DNA from: Thermodesulfovibrionia bacterium
GTDB taxonomy: Bacteria; Nitrospirota; Thermodesulfovibrionia; UBA6902
Reading direction: 5' to 3'
DNA length: 42,915 nt
Assembly (NCBI GenBank): GCA_030646035.1
Contig: JAUSMY010000033.1
Span: forward strand, 1-42,915
The notes beneath the pieces were generated by a model. That model saw only the letters and a program-made list of their open reading frames with translations. It ran no database searches and was not told the DNA's origin. The translations under genes and the position numbers were made by a program. Of this stretch, positions 8,179 to 14,830 are shown piece by piece. The first letter of the stretch is position 1, and the number at the start of each line of letters is the position of its first letter.

Positions 8179-8592
8179 ATGGCGACTACTAAACTTGGAT
8201 TTGTTGTTCAGAGGCCTCCTTACAGGAGCGAGAATCCGAAGCTTGCGCTTACACATGCAATAGCAAGCCAGTCAGTTGAAGTATATCTTGAGGATGGCGA
8301 CATCGTCACCTGCGACATCGCCTTTGTCGGCGACGGAGTTTTAAACTGCTTAAAAGACCAGAAGGCTGCTGACCATTACGGCCTGACCAGCACTGAGACT
8401 CAGGTGAAGATGGCGCTTTTACTTGATATCAATGTGCTTATCTGCAAGGAGGACCTTGACAGGTTCGGCCTTTCCGAGGATGATATAGTAATTGACGCAG
8501 AGGAGTTTGGGGCTGATATCGAGGCCAAGGTAGTTCCTTATGCAGAGATAGCAGCAATGATGGAAGAATCTAAACATCTGCTTTTCTTTTAA
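8179..8592 (+). CDS. dsrF: DsrF/TusC-like sulfur relay protein
   Basis: A DsrE/DsrF-superfamily protein of 137 residues, the third member of the relay set. It opens with GFVVQRPPYRSENPKLALTHAIA and includes the DIAFVGDGVLNC stretch that corresponds to the VFFxGDGV motif of TusC/DsrF. Later it has EDLDRFGLSEDDIVID. It is longer than E. coli TusC (119). Cys occurs in VTCDIAF, VLNCLKD and LICKED, and none clearly matches a known active-site position. The assignment as DsrF rests on operon context as well as sequence. TusA starts 22 bases after its stop with AGGAGG. Confidence 0.65.
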   Translation: MATTKLGFVVQRPPYRSENPKLALTHAIASQSVEVYLEDGDIVTCDIAFVGDGVLNCLKDQKAADHYGLTSTETQVKMALLLDINVLICKEDLDRFGLSEDDIVIDAEEFGADIEAKVVPYAEIAAMMEESKHLLFF

Positions 8593-8614
8593 AGCTTAAA
8601 AATAGGAGGCAATA

Positions 8615-8866
8615 ATGGCTGATTTAAAATCACAGACACCAACTCAGACACTCGATGTTCTTGGAAGAGTCTGTCCTTTTCCGCTTGTTCTGACCAAGAA
8701 GACAATCGAGAAGGCAGAAGCCGGCACGCTGCTCAAGGTTCTTTGCGATGCTCCGGCATCTGCTGAAGACACAATACCAAAGTATTGTGAGAAGAACAAT
8801 TATCCTTATGAACTCATCAAGATCGAGGACAAAGGCTACTGGGAGATCTACATAAAGAAATCCTGA
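8615..8866 (+). CDS. tusA: TusA-family sulfur carrier
   Basis: A cytoplasmic sulfur-carrier protein of 83 residues. The TusA signature is LDVLGRVCPFPLVLTKKTI (residues 13-31), in which the Cys of CPxP carries the persulfide. The central DAPASAEDTIPKYCEKNNYP and the C-terminal strand complete the two-layer fold. It ends the DsrH/E/F-like operon and stops 24 bases before a strong terminator. In Dsr-type sulfur metabolism TusA exchanges sulfur with DsrE and DsrC, and a DsrC gene is present in this window. Confidence 0.9.
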   Translation: MADLKSQTPTQTLDVLGRVCPFPLVLTKKTIEKAEAGTLLKVLCDAPASAEDTIPKYCEKNNYPYELIKIEDKGYWEIYIKKS

Positions 8867-8890
8867 CAACTGATTGCTTTAAATAAAAAA

Positions 8891-8920
8891 AGCGTCCCCC
8901 CGATGTATCGGGGGGACGCT
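8891..8920. terminator. Bidirectional intrinsic terminator
   Basis: A perfect inverted repeat: AGCGTCCCCCCGAT, two bases, then ATCGGGGGGACGCT. It is flanked by an A-run on the left (8885-8891) and a T-run on the right (8920-8926). It therefore terminates both tusA (plus) and the convergent ferredoxin gene (minus). Its core also occurs in the terminator at 13607-13640. Confidence 0.93.
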
Positions 8921-8943
8921 TTTTTTATTGGTTGTAAAATGGG

Positions 8944-9129
8944 TTACATCTCTACTACTGTGATAGCTCCGTTGGGGCATCCCTCAACACATGTCAGACA
9001 GAATACGCACTCATCAACGTTAACCGGCTCAGACTTGCCGTTCTGCATCTCAAATACCTCTGAAGGACAGAGATTAGCACACTCTTCACAACCATCACAT
9101 TTTTCTTTATCAACAGTTACTACATACAT
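8944..9129 (-). CDS. 2[4Fe-4S]-type ferredoxin
   Basis: A small cytoplasmic ferredoxin of 61 residues, starting at the ATG 9129-9127 because AAGGAGG lies 5 bases upstream. The longer reading frame from 9183 would include the promoter and is rejected. Two complete cluster motifs are present: CDGCEECANLCP and CVFCLTCVEGCP, each CxxCxxCxxxCP, so two [4Fe-4S] clusters are expected. It stands alone with its own promoter, convergent with the TusA operon. Likely a low-potential electron donor, with partner unknown; the nearby Dsr genes are candidates. Confidence 0.92.
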   Translation of the reverse strand: MYVVTVDKEKCDGCEECANLCPSEVFEMQNGKSEPVNVDECVFCLTCVEGCPNGAITVVEM

Positions 9130-9151
9130 GAGATCCTCCTTAAGGAAATGA

Positions 9152-9200
9152 TATTGAAATTGGGTTAAATTATAACCCATCACTCAGCGGAATTTCAATA
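9152..9200 (-). promoter_or_regulatory. Ferredoxin promoter with nested palindromes
   Basis: On the minus strand TTGAAA (9198-9193), 18 bases, TATAAT (9174-9169). The -10 sits inside a 19-base palindrome, TGGGTTA-N5-TAACCCA (9161-9179). A second inverted repeat with 10-base arms, TATTGAAATT (9152-9161) and AATTTCAATA (9191-9200), brackets it and covers the -35. The arms share ATTGAAA with the Fur-like site before fur. Both layouts look like operator sites. Confidence 0.65.
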
Positions 9201-9222
9201 AGCATAAATCAATGCCGGATTC

Positions 9223-9966
9223 TTACTTTCTTTTGTCTTTTATGTAAGTAACCTTATGGCCTTCTTTCCCGATGGTGCGGACATCTATATCAAACAGCTG
9301 TGTGGCGTCGATTAATTCGCCCAACTTGGCATAACCATAATTTCTTGAATCAAATTCAGGCGCCTGGTTTACGATCTTGTTCCCGACTGTTGCAAGGTTA
9401 GCCCATCCTGAATCATCGGCAGCTGATTCAACAGCTCCTCTAAAGAGGTTTGCAAGGCGTGTATCTCTCTTCAGCTCGGTTGTGTTTTTTGGCGTCATCT
9501 TTTTGCTCGGCTCGCTTGCAGTTGTTAATATTTCAGTGTAAATGAACTTGTCGCATGCCGAGACAAAGGCCTGGGGGGTCTTCTTCTCGCCGAACCCGTA
9601 CACAAGCAAACCGGCTTCCCTGACCCTTGATGCAAGCCTGGTGAAATCACTGTCGCTTGATACGATACAGAATCCGTCAAACCTGTTTGAATAGAGCAGG
9701 TCCATCGCGTCTATGACCATCGCCATGTCGGTTGCGTTCTTGCCCTTTGTATAACTGAACTGCTGTATCGGCTGAATGGCGTGTGTAAGAAGCACCTCTT
9801 TCCAGTTCTTGAGAAGCGGCTTGGTCCAGTCGCCGTATATGCGTTTCACGCTCGCGACCCCGTGCTTTGATACCTCTGCGAGAAGCCCCTCGATAATGGA
9901 CGCCTGAGCATTGTCTGCATCAATAAGGACTGTTAACCGTTTTTCAGTATTGTTTGATGATGACAT
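9223..9966 (-). CDS. NYN-domain (PIN-like) nuclease with C-terminal LOTUS/OST-HTH-like domain
   Basis: A predicted RNase of 247 residues. Residues 10-150 form a NYN domain: LTVLIDADNAQ supplies the first acidic cluster, KNATDMAMVIDAMDLL the second, and FCIVSSDSDFTRLASRVREAG the third, so the acidic catalytic residues are intact. Residues about 170-245 (LANLFRGAVESAADDSGWANLATVGNKI...LGELIDATQLFDI) resemble the winged-helix LOTUS/OST-HTH domain often fused to NYN and thought to bind RNA. The ATG at 9966 follows AGGAGA. It is downstream of and co-directional with the SLOG-like gene, 27 bases away, so the two probably form an operon. Confidence 0.82.
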   Translation of the reverse strand: MSSSNNTEKRLTVLIDADNAQASIIEGLLAEVSKHGVASVKRIYGDWTKPLLKNWKEVLLTHAIQPIQQFSYTKGKNATDMAMVIDAMDLLYSNRFDGFCIVSSDSDFTRLASRVREAGLLVYGFGEKKTPQAFVSACDKFIYTEILTTASEPSKKMTPKNTTELKRDTRLANLFRGAVESAADDSGWANLATVGNKIVNQAPEFDSRNYGYAKLGELIDATQLFDIDVRTIGKEGHKVTYIKDKRK

Positions 9967-9993
9967 AAATATCTCCTGTAAAAATGAGTTTAG

Positions 9994-10554
9994 TTATTTT
10001 TTATGAGTCTTAAATGAGCGCTCAAACAGCTCATCAATGGCCTGCATGCTTTCGTCAGTCAGATTCCGTGTGCCTGTGACTGATATCGTTTTGTGAGATA
10101 TAACAGGTTCATCAGTGACCCACTCATTATGTACCCAGGAGACCCACTCTTTCCTCTCCTGCTCAAAAAGATGCACAGGCCTGTTGAACAACCTCCCCAG
10201 TTCAACACCCCATCCTGTCCCGCCCTTGACCGTTCCGTTGGACAAGAGCCAGCCGACAGCAAAGACCTGATAACCGCTGTTGATGATATGGAAGACCGTC
10301 TGGAATATCTTTTGCATATTTGGCGTCTGAGCAAATGAGCGCTCCATGCGTTTGTTAATGATATCCTGGCTAACACCGCCGCGCAGAAGTTCCTCGTCAG
10401 TTAATATCCTCAGCCCCTTTTCCCGGCTGATCTCATGCCCTTCAAAATTAAATGTGACTTCCTTTATGCCCCACTTTTCCGCAGCTATTCCGAAGTACTC
10501 CTCAGTTCCCTTATGGCCGCCTGAATACATGGTGATCTTTTTAGGTTCCAGCAT
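9994..10554 (-). CDS. SLOG-superfamily-like protein, putative nucleotide binding
   Basis: A 186-residue protein that I place tentatively in the SLOG (YpsA/LOG-like) Rossmannoid group. The evidence is a Gly-rich first loop, YSGGHKGTEEYFGIAAEKWG, and a second phosphate-binding-like loop, GGTGWGVELGRLFNRPVHLF, before a strand containing a buried substrate position. Some SLOG proteins bind or cleave nucleotide-derived signals, and others are cytokinin-activating hydrolases. The ATG at 10554 follows AGGAGG. The promoter element at 10582-10618 lies immediately upstream. The NYN nuclease gene follows. Alternatives are a DprA-like or an unclassified Rossmann protein. Confidence 0.5.
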   Translation of the reverse strand: MLEPKKITMYSGGHKGTEEYFGIAAEKWGIKEVTFNFEGHEISREKGLRILTDEELLRGGVSQDIINKRMERSFAQTPNMQKIFQTVFHIINSGYQVFAVGWLLSNGTVKGGTGWGVELGRLFNRPVHLFEQERKEWVSWVHNEWVTDEPVISHKTISVTGTRNLTDESMQAIDELFERSFKTHKK

Positions 10555-10581
10555 GACTCCTCCTGTTGATCTGTTAATTAT

Positions 10582-10618
10582 AAATTATAGAATACAGGAA
10601 AAAACTCTTTATGTGTAG
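10582..10618 (-). promoter_or_regulatory. Shared 37-base promoter element, copy A
   Basis: On the minus strand this begins CTACACATAAAGAG and ends CTATAATTT. It matches copy B (12466-12502) at 32 of 37 positions. TATAAT near its 3' end is a fitting -10, and TAAAGA lies 16 bases upstream at the -35 position. The SLOG-like ATG is 28 bases downstream. The conservation covers the spacer too, which suggests a regulator site or an unusual sigma factor. Confidence 0.65.
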
Positions 10619-10653
10619 GGGGATAACATCCGGCTGGCGGTGTATTGTGCAGG

Positions 10654-11331
10654 TCAGGAAGCGTGTGTGGCGAACCAGATCGTGTAATGCGCTCCACCTC
10701 GTGTGCCGCGCGCGCGTACGCTGACTTCTTCTACCTTGAATCCAGCCTGTTTAAGACGCCGGACAAAGGCGTTGTCAGAACTGGAAGACCATACAGCCAG
10801 TACGCCTTCAGGCCGAAGTGCCGCCTTTGCCGCCTTCAGTCCTTCCGGTGTATAAAGCCAGTCATTGCGTTTACGGGTCAGGCCCTCAGGCCCGTTATCC
10901 ACATCCAGCATAATGGCATCATATGCCAGCTTCTCAGAACGGAGAATTTCAGCAACATCTATCTCCCTCACAGTGACGCGCCTGTCATCAAGGGGATGGC
11001 CTGCAAGATGCGCGAGAGGGCCTCTGTTCCACTGCACCACAGTAGGCACCAGTTCTGCCACTACTATCTTTGCATCAGCTCTGAGCCGTTTCAGCGCAGC
11101 AGCCACAGTGTATCCCATGCCCAGTCCTCCGATCAATAACCTTGGGCTGGGATGTTTGGCGACCTTTGCGCTTGTCATTTCACCGAGCGCATCCTCAGAT
11201 CCATAGACCCTGCTGTTCATGAGCTCGCAATTACCCACCCTGATAGAGAACTCATCGCCCCGCTTGTAAAGGCGCATTTCATCGCTGTTTCCGGGGATTT
11301 TCGCGCTGTCTATAAATTCCCAAGGGATCAT
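10654..11331 (-). CDS. Spermidine-synthase-like methyltransferase-fold protein
   Basis: A 225-residue protein with the SpeE-like Rossmann fold. PRLLIGGLGMGYTVAAAL is the nucleotide-binding Gly loop, IVVAELVPTVVQWNRG the acidic strand that binds the nucleoside, and YDAIMLDVDNGPEGL the DxD-containing region after strand 4. It lacks the full N-terminal beta-domain of true spermidine synthases, so polyamine synthesis is not certain; many such short homologues are uncharacterised. Its ATG overlaps the stop of the CvfB-like gene (ATGA), showing translational coupling. It is the last gene of the VF530-CvfB-SpeE-like operon. Confidence 0.75.
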   Translation of the reverse strand: MIPWEFIDSAKIPGNSDEMRLYKRGDEFSIRVGNCELMNSRVYGSEDALGEMTSAKVAKHPSPRLLIGGLGMGYTVAAALKRLRADAKIVVAELVPTVVQWNRGPLAHLAGHPLDDRRVTVREIDVAEILRSEKLAYDAIMLDVDNGPEGLTRKRNDWLYTPEGLKAAKAALRPEGVLAVWSSSSDNAFVRRLKQAGFKVEEVSVRARGTRGGAHYTIWFATHAS

Positions 11332-12176
11332 TTAGCACTGCCTTTATTTACCAGCTTTATGCCGTCATTCTCAATAGTAATAAGTTTCTTCTTGTAAATG
11401 GCGCCTATCGCTTTTTTGTAAGTCTTCTTGCTTATGCCGAACAATTTATAAATAATTTCCGGAGAGCTTTTATCTGTGACCGGAATGAATCCTCCCTGTT
11501 CTTTCAGCGCGGTAATGATCGTCTCTGATATATCATCGACCTTTTCATATCCCGGTTTCTGCAGGCAGAGGTCAATTTTTTTATCATCCCTTATCTTCTT
11601 GATAAACCCTTTTATCTTCTGTCCTTTATTTAATGGCTGGAATATCTCGTTATCATAAAGCACACCCCAGTATGAATTGTTAATAATGGCCTTCCAGCCA
11701 AGGTCGGTCTGTTCGCATATCAATAAGTCCACTTCCTGCCCCGGCTTCAAGTCGCCAGGTTCGTTGTTGAGAAATTTGTCGAGTTTAGAGGATGCTGCCA
11801 AACGGTTGCTGTTGAGGTCGAGATAGATCCTGACCACATACGATTCTCCCTCTTTCATGACCGGCCTCTGTTCACTATAAGGCACCAGCAGGTCTTTTGG
11901 CAGGCCCCAGTCAAGAAATGCGCCTGCAGAATTGACAGCAACAACCTTTAGCAGCGCAAAGTCATTGACCATGGCAAAAGGCTTTTCAGTAGTTGCGATA
12001 ATACGGTCTTCAGAATCAAGGTATATGAAGACCTCCAGCATATCGTCAACCTTACAGTCTTCAGGCACATACCTGAGCGGCAGCAGTATCTCGCCTAACT
12101 CCCCGCCGTCAAGATAAAGCCCAAAACCAACTTCTTTGACTACCCTCAGTTCATTTAATCTTCCTATTTCAGCCAT
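11328..12176 (-). CDS. cvfB: CvfB-like S1 RNA-binding protein
   Basis: A 282-residue protein resembling CvfB/YitL, an RNA-binding protein with tandem S1-like domains and a C-terminal winged helix. Visible are the first domain (GEILLPLRYVPEDCKVDDMLEVFIYLDSEDRIIATTEKP), the second S1 (VVAVNSAGAFLDWGLPKDLLVPYSEQ), a third (WKAIINNSYWGVLYDNEIFQPLNKGQKIKGFIKKIRDDKKIDLCLQ) and the winged helix ending YKKAIGAIYKKKLITIENDGIKLV. In Staphylococcus CvfB affects virulence regulators; its role here is likely post-transcriptional. It starts 12 bases after the VF530 stop and overlaps the SpeE-like gene by four bases. Confidence 0.85.
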   Translation of the reverse strand: MAEIGRLNELRVVKEVGFGLYLDGGELGEILLPLRYVPEDCKVDDMLEVFIYLDSEDRIIATTEKPFAMVNDFALLKVVAVNSAGAFLDWGLPKDLLVPYSEQRPVMKEGESYVVRIYLDLNSNRLAASSKLDKFLNNEPGDLKPGQEVDLLICEQTDLGWKAIINNSYWGVLYDNEIFQPLNKGQKIKGFIKKIRDDKKIDLCLQKPGYEKVDDISETIITALKEQGGFIPVTDKSSPEIIYKLFGISKKTYKKAIGAIYKKKLITIENDGIKLVNKGSAK

Positions 12177-12188
12177 ATATAACTTATC

Positions 12189-12437
12189 CTATTCCTTATG
12201 TTTTTCATTTGATCTCATTCTGTAGATCCAATTCAGATAAAGGTCTTCAACCTTCTCCCTGGCCCACTGGGTCTTTCTCAGAAATTTCAGGCTCGACTTT
12301 ATGCTCGGGTCATTATTAAAACACCTGATATCAATGAGCTTCCCCATTTTATCCCATCCGTAATGCTCAACAAGACGGGTGAGGATCATCTCCAGGGTGA
12401 TGCCGTGAAGGGGGTTGTTTGGTTGTTGGTCTGTCAT
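12189..12437 (-). CDS. VF530-family (DUF2132) small DNA-binding protein
   Basis: A compact protein of 82 residues. The family hallmark [33 protein letters not shown] followed by [30 protein letters not shown] is intact. VF530 from Vibrio fischeri has a solved structure and is described as DNA binding; the biological role is not known. It is the first gene of a three-gene operon with the CvfB-like and SpeE-like genes, and its start lies about 28 bases downstream of promoter element copy B. The ribosome binding site is weak. Confidence 0.85.
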   Translation of the reverse strand: MTDQQPNNPLHGITLEMILTRLVEHYGWDKMGKLIDIRCFNNDPSIKSSLKFLRKTQWAREKVEDLYLNWIYRMRSNEKHKE

Positions 12438-12465
12438 TTCTCAGCCTGATGGATCGATTATTTCC

Positions 12466-12502
12466 AAGTTATAGGATACAGGAAAAAGCTCTTTAATTGT
12501 AG
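12466..12502 (-). promoter_or_regulatory. Shared 37-base promoter element, copy B
   Basis: On the minus strand this begins CTACAATTAAAGAG and ends CTATAACTT, with five differences from copy A at 10582-10618. The -10 would be TATAAC. It stands at the same distance (about 28 bases) from the VF530 ATG as copy A does from the SLOG-like ATG. Confidence 0.65.
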
Positions 12503-12546
12503 ATGGCGGTTGATCGCGGACTTTCTTTAATGACTTTTTCTGAACT

Positions 12547-13173
12547 TCAGCCGACAGAGATGGAGGAATCTTCCATAAGGTTGTTCGAGCCGGGATAGTA
12601 GCATGTCAGAACAGAATCCATTCTCGCTTCGCCCTGTGATATCGCAAGGCATTTTCTATAGACTTCGGCATCTATCAATTCCTTCAGCGGCTGCTCCACA
12701 CTTCTGAATTCCTTGAATGCGCCCCGAAGTTTCTTGTCCCAGTTCTTGTGATAATAAATTGGATCATCAGGATTGACGCGCTTCCGCCGGCTCCATTTTT
12801 CCGGCAGGCAATCGAATGGCTCGGTTACATTGAGATAACCGTAATCATCGGTCAGTTCTTCACCTACGTGAATGTCTCTGACCGCAAGCTCAAACTCATA
12901 CGCGGTAGTTATGCAATTGGATCTGAAGCTGTGGTTTACATACCTTCCGTTATCCCAGCATAAAATAAAGTTGCCGCATTTATCTCGGAATGTGTATTTT
13001 GAGATGATACTTTTATATATATCATCCATATCATTTAGTTCTAACGGGGTGAAGATGTGGTCCAGTTTATCCAGGCTCCAGGTTATGGTTCCTTTTGGAA
13101 TGAATTTTGTGGCAACTACTCCGTAGCCAATCTCGTGATTAATAAATTTAAGCTCAGTATCGGGATGTATCAT
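12547..13173 (-). CDS. SET-domain protein
   Basis: A 208-residue protein with a SET fold, the domain of protein lysine methyltransferases. Signatures are GYGVVATKFIPKGTITW at the start (the GxGxxA motif), RYVNHSFRSNC (the NHS motif that binds AdoMet) and EELTDDYGYLN (the ELxxDY motif). The C-terminal part (residues about 125-208) has DCLPEKW and CYYP Cys positions but lacks an obvious post-SET CxCxxxxC cluster. Bacterial SET proteins are uncommon; substrates may be ribosomal or nucleoid proteins. The ATG at 13173 follows AAGGAG. It appears monocistronic. Confidence 0.82.
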   Translation of the reverse strand: MIHPDTELKFINHEIGYGVVATKFIPKGTITWSLDKLDHIFTPLELNDMDDIYKSIISKYTFRDKCGNFILCWDNGRYVNHSFRSNCITTAYEFELAVRDIHVGEELTDDYGYLNVTEPFDCLPEKWSRRKRVNPDDPIYYHKNWDKKLRGAFKEFRSVEQPLKELIDAEVYRKCLAISQGEARMDSVLTCYYPGSNNLMEDSSISVG

Positions 13174-13233
13174 GCAGGAAACTCCTTAATTTACTGTCAA
13201 GTGAAATATCATAAAATATCAGATATAAAAAAG

Positions 13234-13536
13234 TCACTCTGGCGGGATAACAACCCCTGTTACCCCGGTTCCAACCTCTCCCATGCTGCCGGCGCTCTTG
13301 CCTCTTGCCGCACAGGCGCACTCAGAGGGCTGCTTCAGAAGCCCGAATATATATCCCCGCGTGTTCAGCACTTTACAGACCTCTCCTTCATTACAAGCTC
13401 CTACGCAGACATCAGGCAATACAAAACGCTCCTCTGTATAACAGCCTTCGCCTGAATGCTGCCGCGATTTGTAGATATTGATTGCTAATATTATTACCAC
13501 AACCAAACTAAGAATAAAAATGAACAATCGTTTCAT
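13234..13536 (-). CDS. Small exported or membrane-anchored Cys-rich protein
   Basis: I do not recognise this 100-residue protein. Residues 1-20 (MKRLFIFILSLVVVIILAIN) are a signal anchor or signal peptide without a lipobox. The mature part holds six Cys, in GEGCYTEE, DVCVGACNEGEVCKV and SECACAARG, a spacing that suggests disulfides or metal binding outside the cytoplasm. The C-terminus is Gly-rich. The start at 13536 has a GAGAGG site and a promoter upstream. It sits directly downstream of the dsrP terminator but has its own promoter, so it need not be part of the dsr operon. Confidence 0.6.
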   Translation of the reverse strand: MKRLFIFILSLVVVIILAINIYKSRQHSGEGCYTEERFVLPDVCVGACNEGEVCKVLNTRGYIFGLLKQPSECACAARGKSAGSMGEVGTGVTGVVIPPE

Positions 13537-13571
13537 GATATGAGCCTCTCTAGTTAAATCGGATTTTTATT

Positions 13572-13600
13572 AAAATATCTTTTAAAGAGTAAAATGTCAA
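13572..13600 (-). promoter_or_regulatory. Probable promoter of the small Cys-rich protein gene
   Basis: On the minus strand TTGACA (13600-13595), a 17-base spacer, TATTTT (13577-13572), 36 bases before the ATG. It begins within ten bases of the dsrP terminator, so the gene starts a new transcript just after the dsr operon ends. Confidence 0.5.
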
Positions 13601-13606
13601 TAAAAA

Positions 13607-13640
13607 AAGGCGGCCCCCCGATACATCGGGGGGCCGCCTT
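13607..13640 (-). terminator. Intrinsic terminator after dsrP
   Basis: A perfect 16-base stem, AAGGCGGCCCCCCGAT, with a two-base loop, followed on the minus strand by a T-run (A-run 13602-13608 on plus). It lies 20 bases past the dsrP stop and ends the dsr island transcript. Its central 20 bases equal the core of the terminator at 8891-8920. Confidence 0.92.
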
Positions 13641-13660
13641 CCGGTTTATACGGTGATCTC

Positions 13661-14830
13661 TTATTTAGGCGGCCCTGCTGTCCCTAACTCTTCTCTGACA
13701 GAGATAGCTACTTTATAGAGAACAGTAAGAACAAGGAAACCTAATGCCCATACGCCGAGTGTGATGGTTGTCTCGGTCAATGTAGGCCAGTATTCTGTAA
13801 CAGTATCAAACGGTGTCGGCACGAAACCGCCGATCACAAGCCCGAAGCCTTTGTCTATCCACAAAGAGATGAATATCGCGATACATGCCCACAACAGTAC
13901 CGTCTCATTGCCCCTCATCTTAGGCGGAACGATGAGGATGAGTGACAGAAGGGCAAGGATCGTGGAGGTCCACATCAGAGGGACGAGGTTGCCATGCGCG
14001 TACAGGAACTCGAACGCGTGCATATGGCTTGGGATGTTGCTGTAGAAAGCTGTAAAGAACTCAAGGCCGATGAGAAAGACATTAGCGCACATGGCATATG
14101 CAACGATCTTTGCTACAGCCTGTATCGGCTCTTTGCCTGCGTCGAACTTTGTGTGCTTTCTCAGGATAAGCGCAAGGAGGATAAGCAGCGCCGGCCCGCC
14201 TGCGAATGCTGAAGCAAGGAATCTGACGGCGAGTATCGCAGTCAGCCAGAAATGCCTGCCCGGAAGACCCGCATACAGGAACGCGGTTACAGTATGAATA
14301 CTGACTGCCCACGGTATCGAAAGATATATCAGCGGCTTTGACCATGCCGGAGGAGGTACGCCCTTCTTTTCAGCATGAAGCGTGGCCCATCCTATGACCA
14401 GATTAAGCATCAGATAACCGTTCAGTACCATAGCATCCCAGAAGAGTATCGAGTTGGGGGTAGGGTAGAGTAGGACATTCATTATCCTCATGGGCTGCCC
14501 CATGTCAACAAATATGAATGTCATGCACATTGTTACGGACGCGATAGCCAGAAACTCACCGAGGATGACTATCCTTCCGAATTTTTTAAAGTTGTGGAGA
14601 TAATAAGGGATGACAAGCATAACGGCTGATGCGGCGACTCCGACCAGGAATGTGAACTGGGAGATATAAAAACCCCAGGAGACGTCCCTGCTCATGCCTG
14701 TAACGCCAAGGCCGTTATTGAACTGATGGAGGTAGGCAAGTGAACCTGCTCCGATGAAGCCGAGCAGTATGATCACCAGTGTCCAGTATCCTTTGCTTCC
14801 TTTAAGCGCTCTATCCAGCATTTTCACCAC
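13661..14830 (-). CDS. dsrP: DsrP, NrfD-like membrane subunit of DsrMKJOP
   Basis: Integral membrane quinone-interacting subunit of the DsrMKJOP complex, 389 residues with about ten hydrophobic segments, typical of the NrfD/PsrC family. Family-like parts are WGFYISQFTFLVGVAASAVML near the N-terminus and the acidic, conserved helix segments around MGQPMRIMNVLLYPTPNSILFWDAMVLNGYL. It is the last gene of the operon; its start overlaps dsrO by 20 bases. A terminator follows directly. In the complex it pairs with DsrO and DsrJ as the periplasm-facing module. Confidence 0.92.
   Translation of the reverse strand: MVKMLDRALKGSKGYWTLVIILLGFIGAGSLAYLHQFNNGLGVTGMSRDVSWGFYISQFTFLVGVAASAVMLVIPYYLHNFKKFGRIVILGEFLAIASVTMCMTFIFVDMGQPMRIMNVLLYPTPNSILFWDAMVLNGYLMLNLVIGWATLHAEKKGVPPPAWSKPLIYLSIPWAVSIHTVTAFLYAGLPGRHFWLTAILAVRFLASAFAGGPALLILLALILRKHTKFDAGKEPIQAVAKIVAYAMCANVFLIGLEFFTAFYSNIPSHMHAFEFLYAHGNLVPLMWTSTILALLSLILIVPPKMRGNETVLLWACIAIFISLWIDKGFGLVIGGFVPTPFDTVTEYWPTLTETTITLGVWALGFLVLTVLYKVAISVREELGTAGPPK

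Noticed and set aside
9130-9183. Longer N-terminus for the ferredoxin
   Set aside because: The extension covers the promoter and palindromes, and the ATG at 9129 has an ideal AAGGAGG site.
10645-11139. Plus-strand frame of 164 codons antisense to the SpeE-like gene
   Set aside because: No recognisable domain or ribosome binding site; the minus frame has clear nucleotide-binding motifs and operon overlap.
13057-13455. Plus-strand frame of 132 codons over the SET and Cys-rich genes
   Set aside because: It spans two genes on the other strand and their intergenic gap and has no family features.
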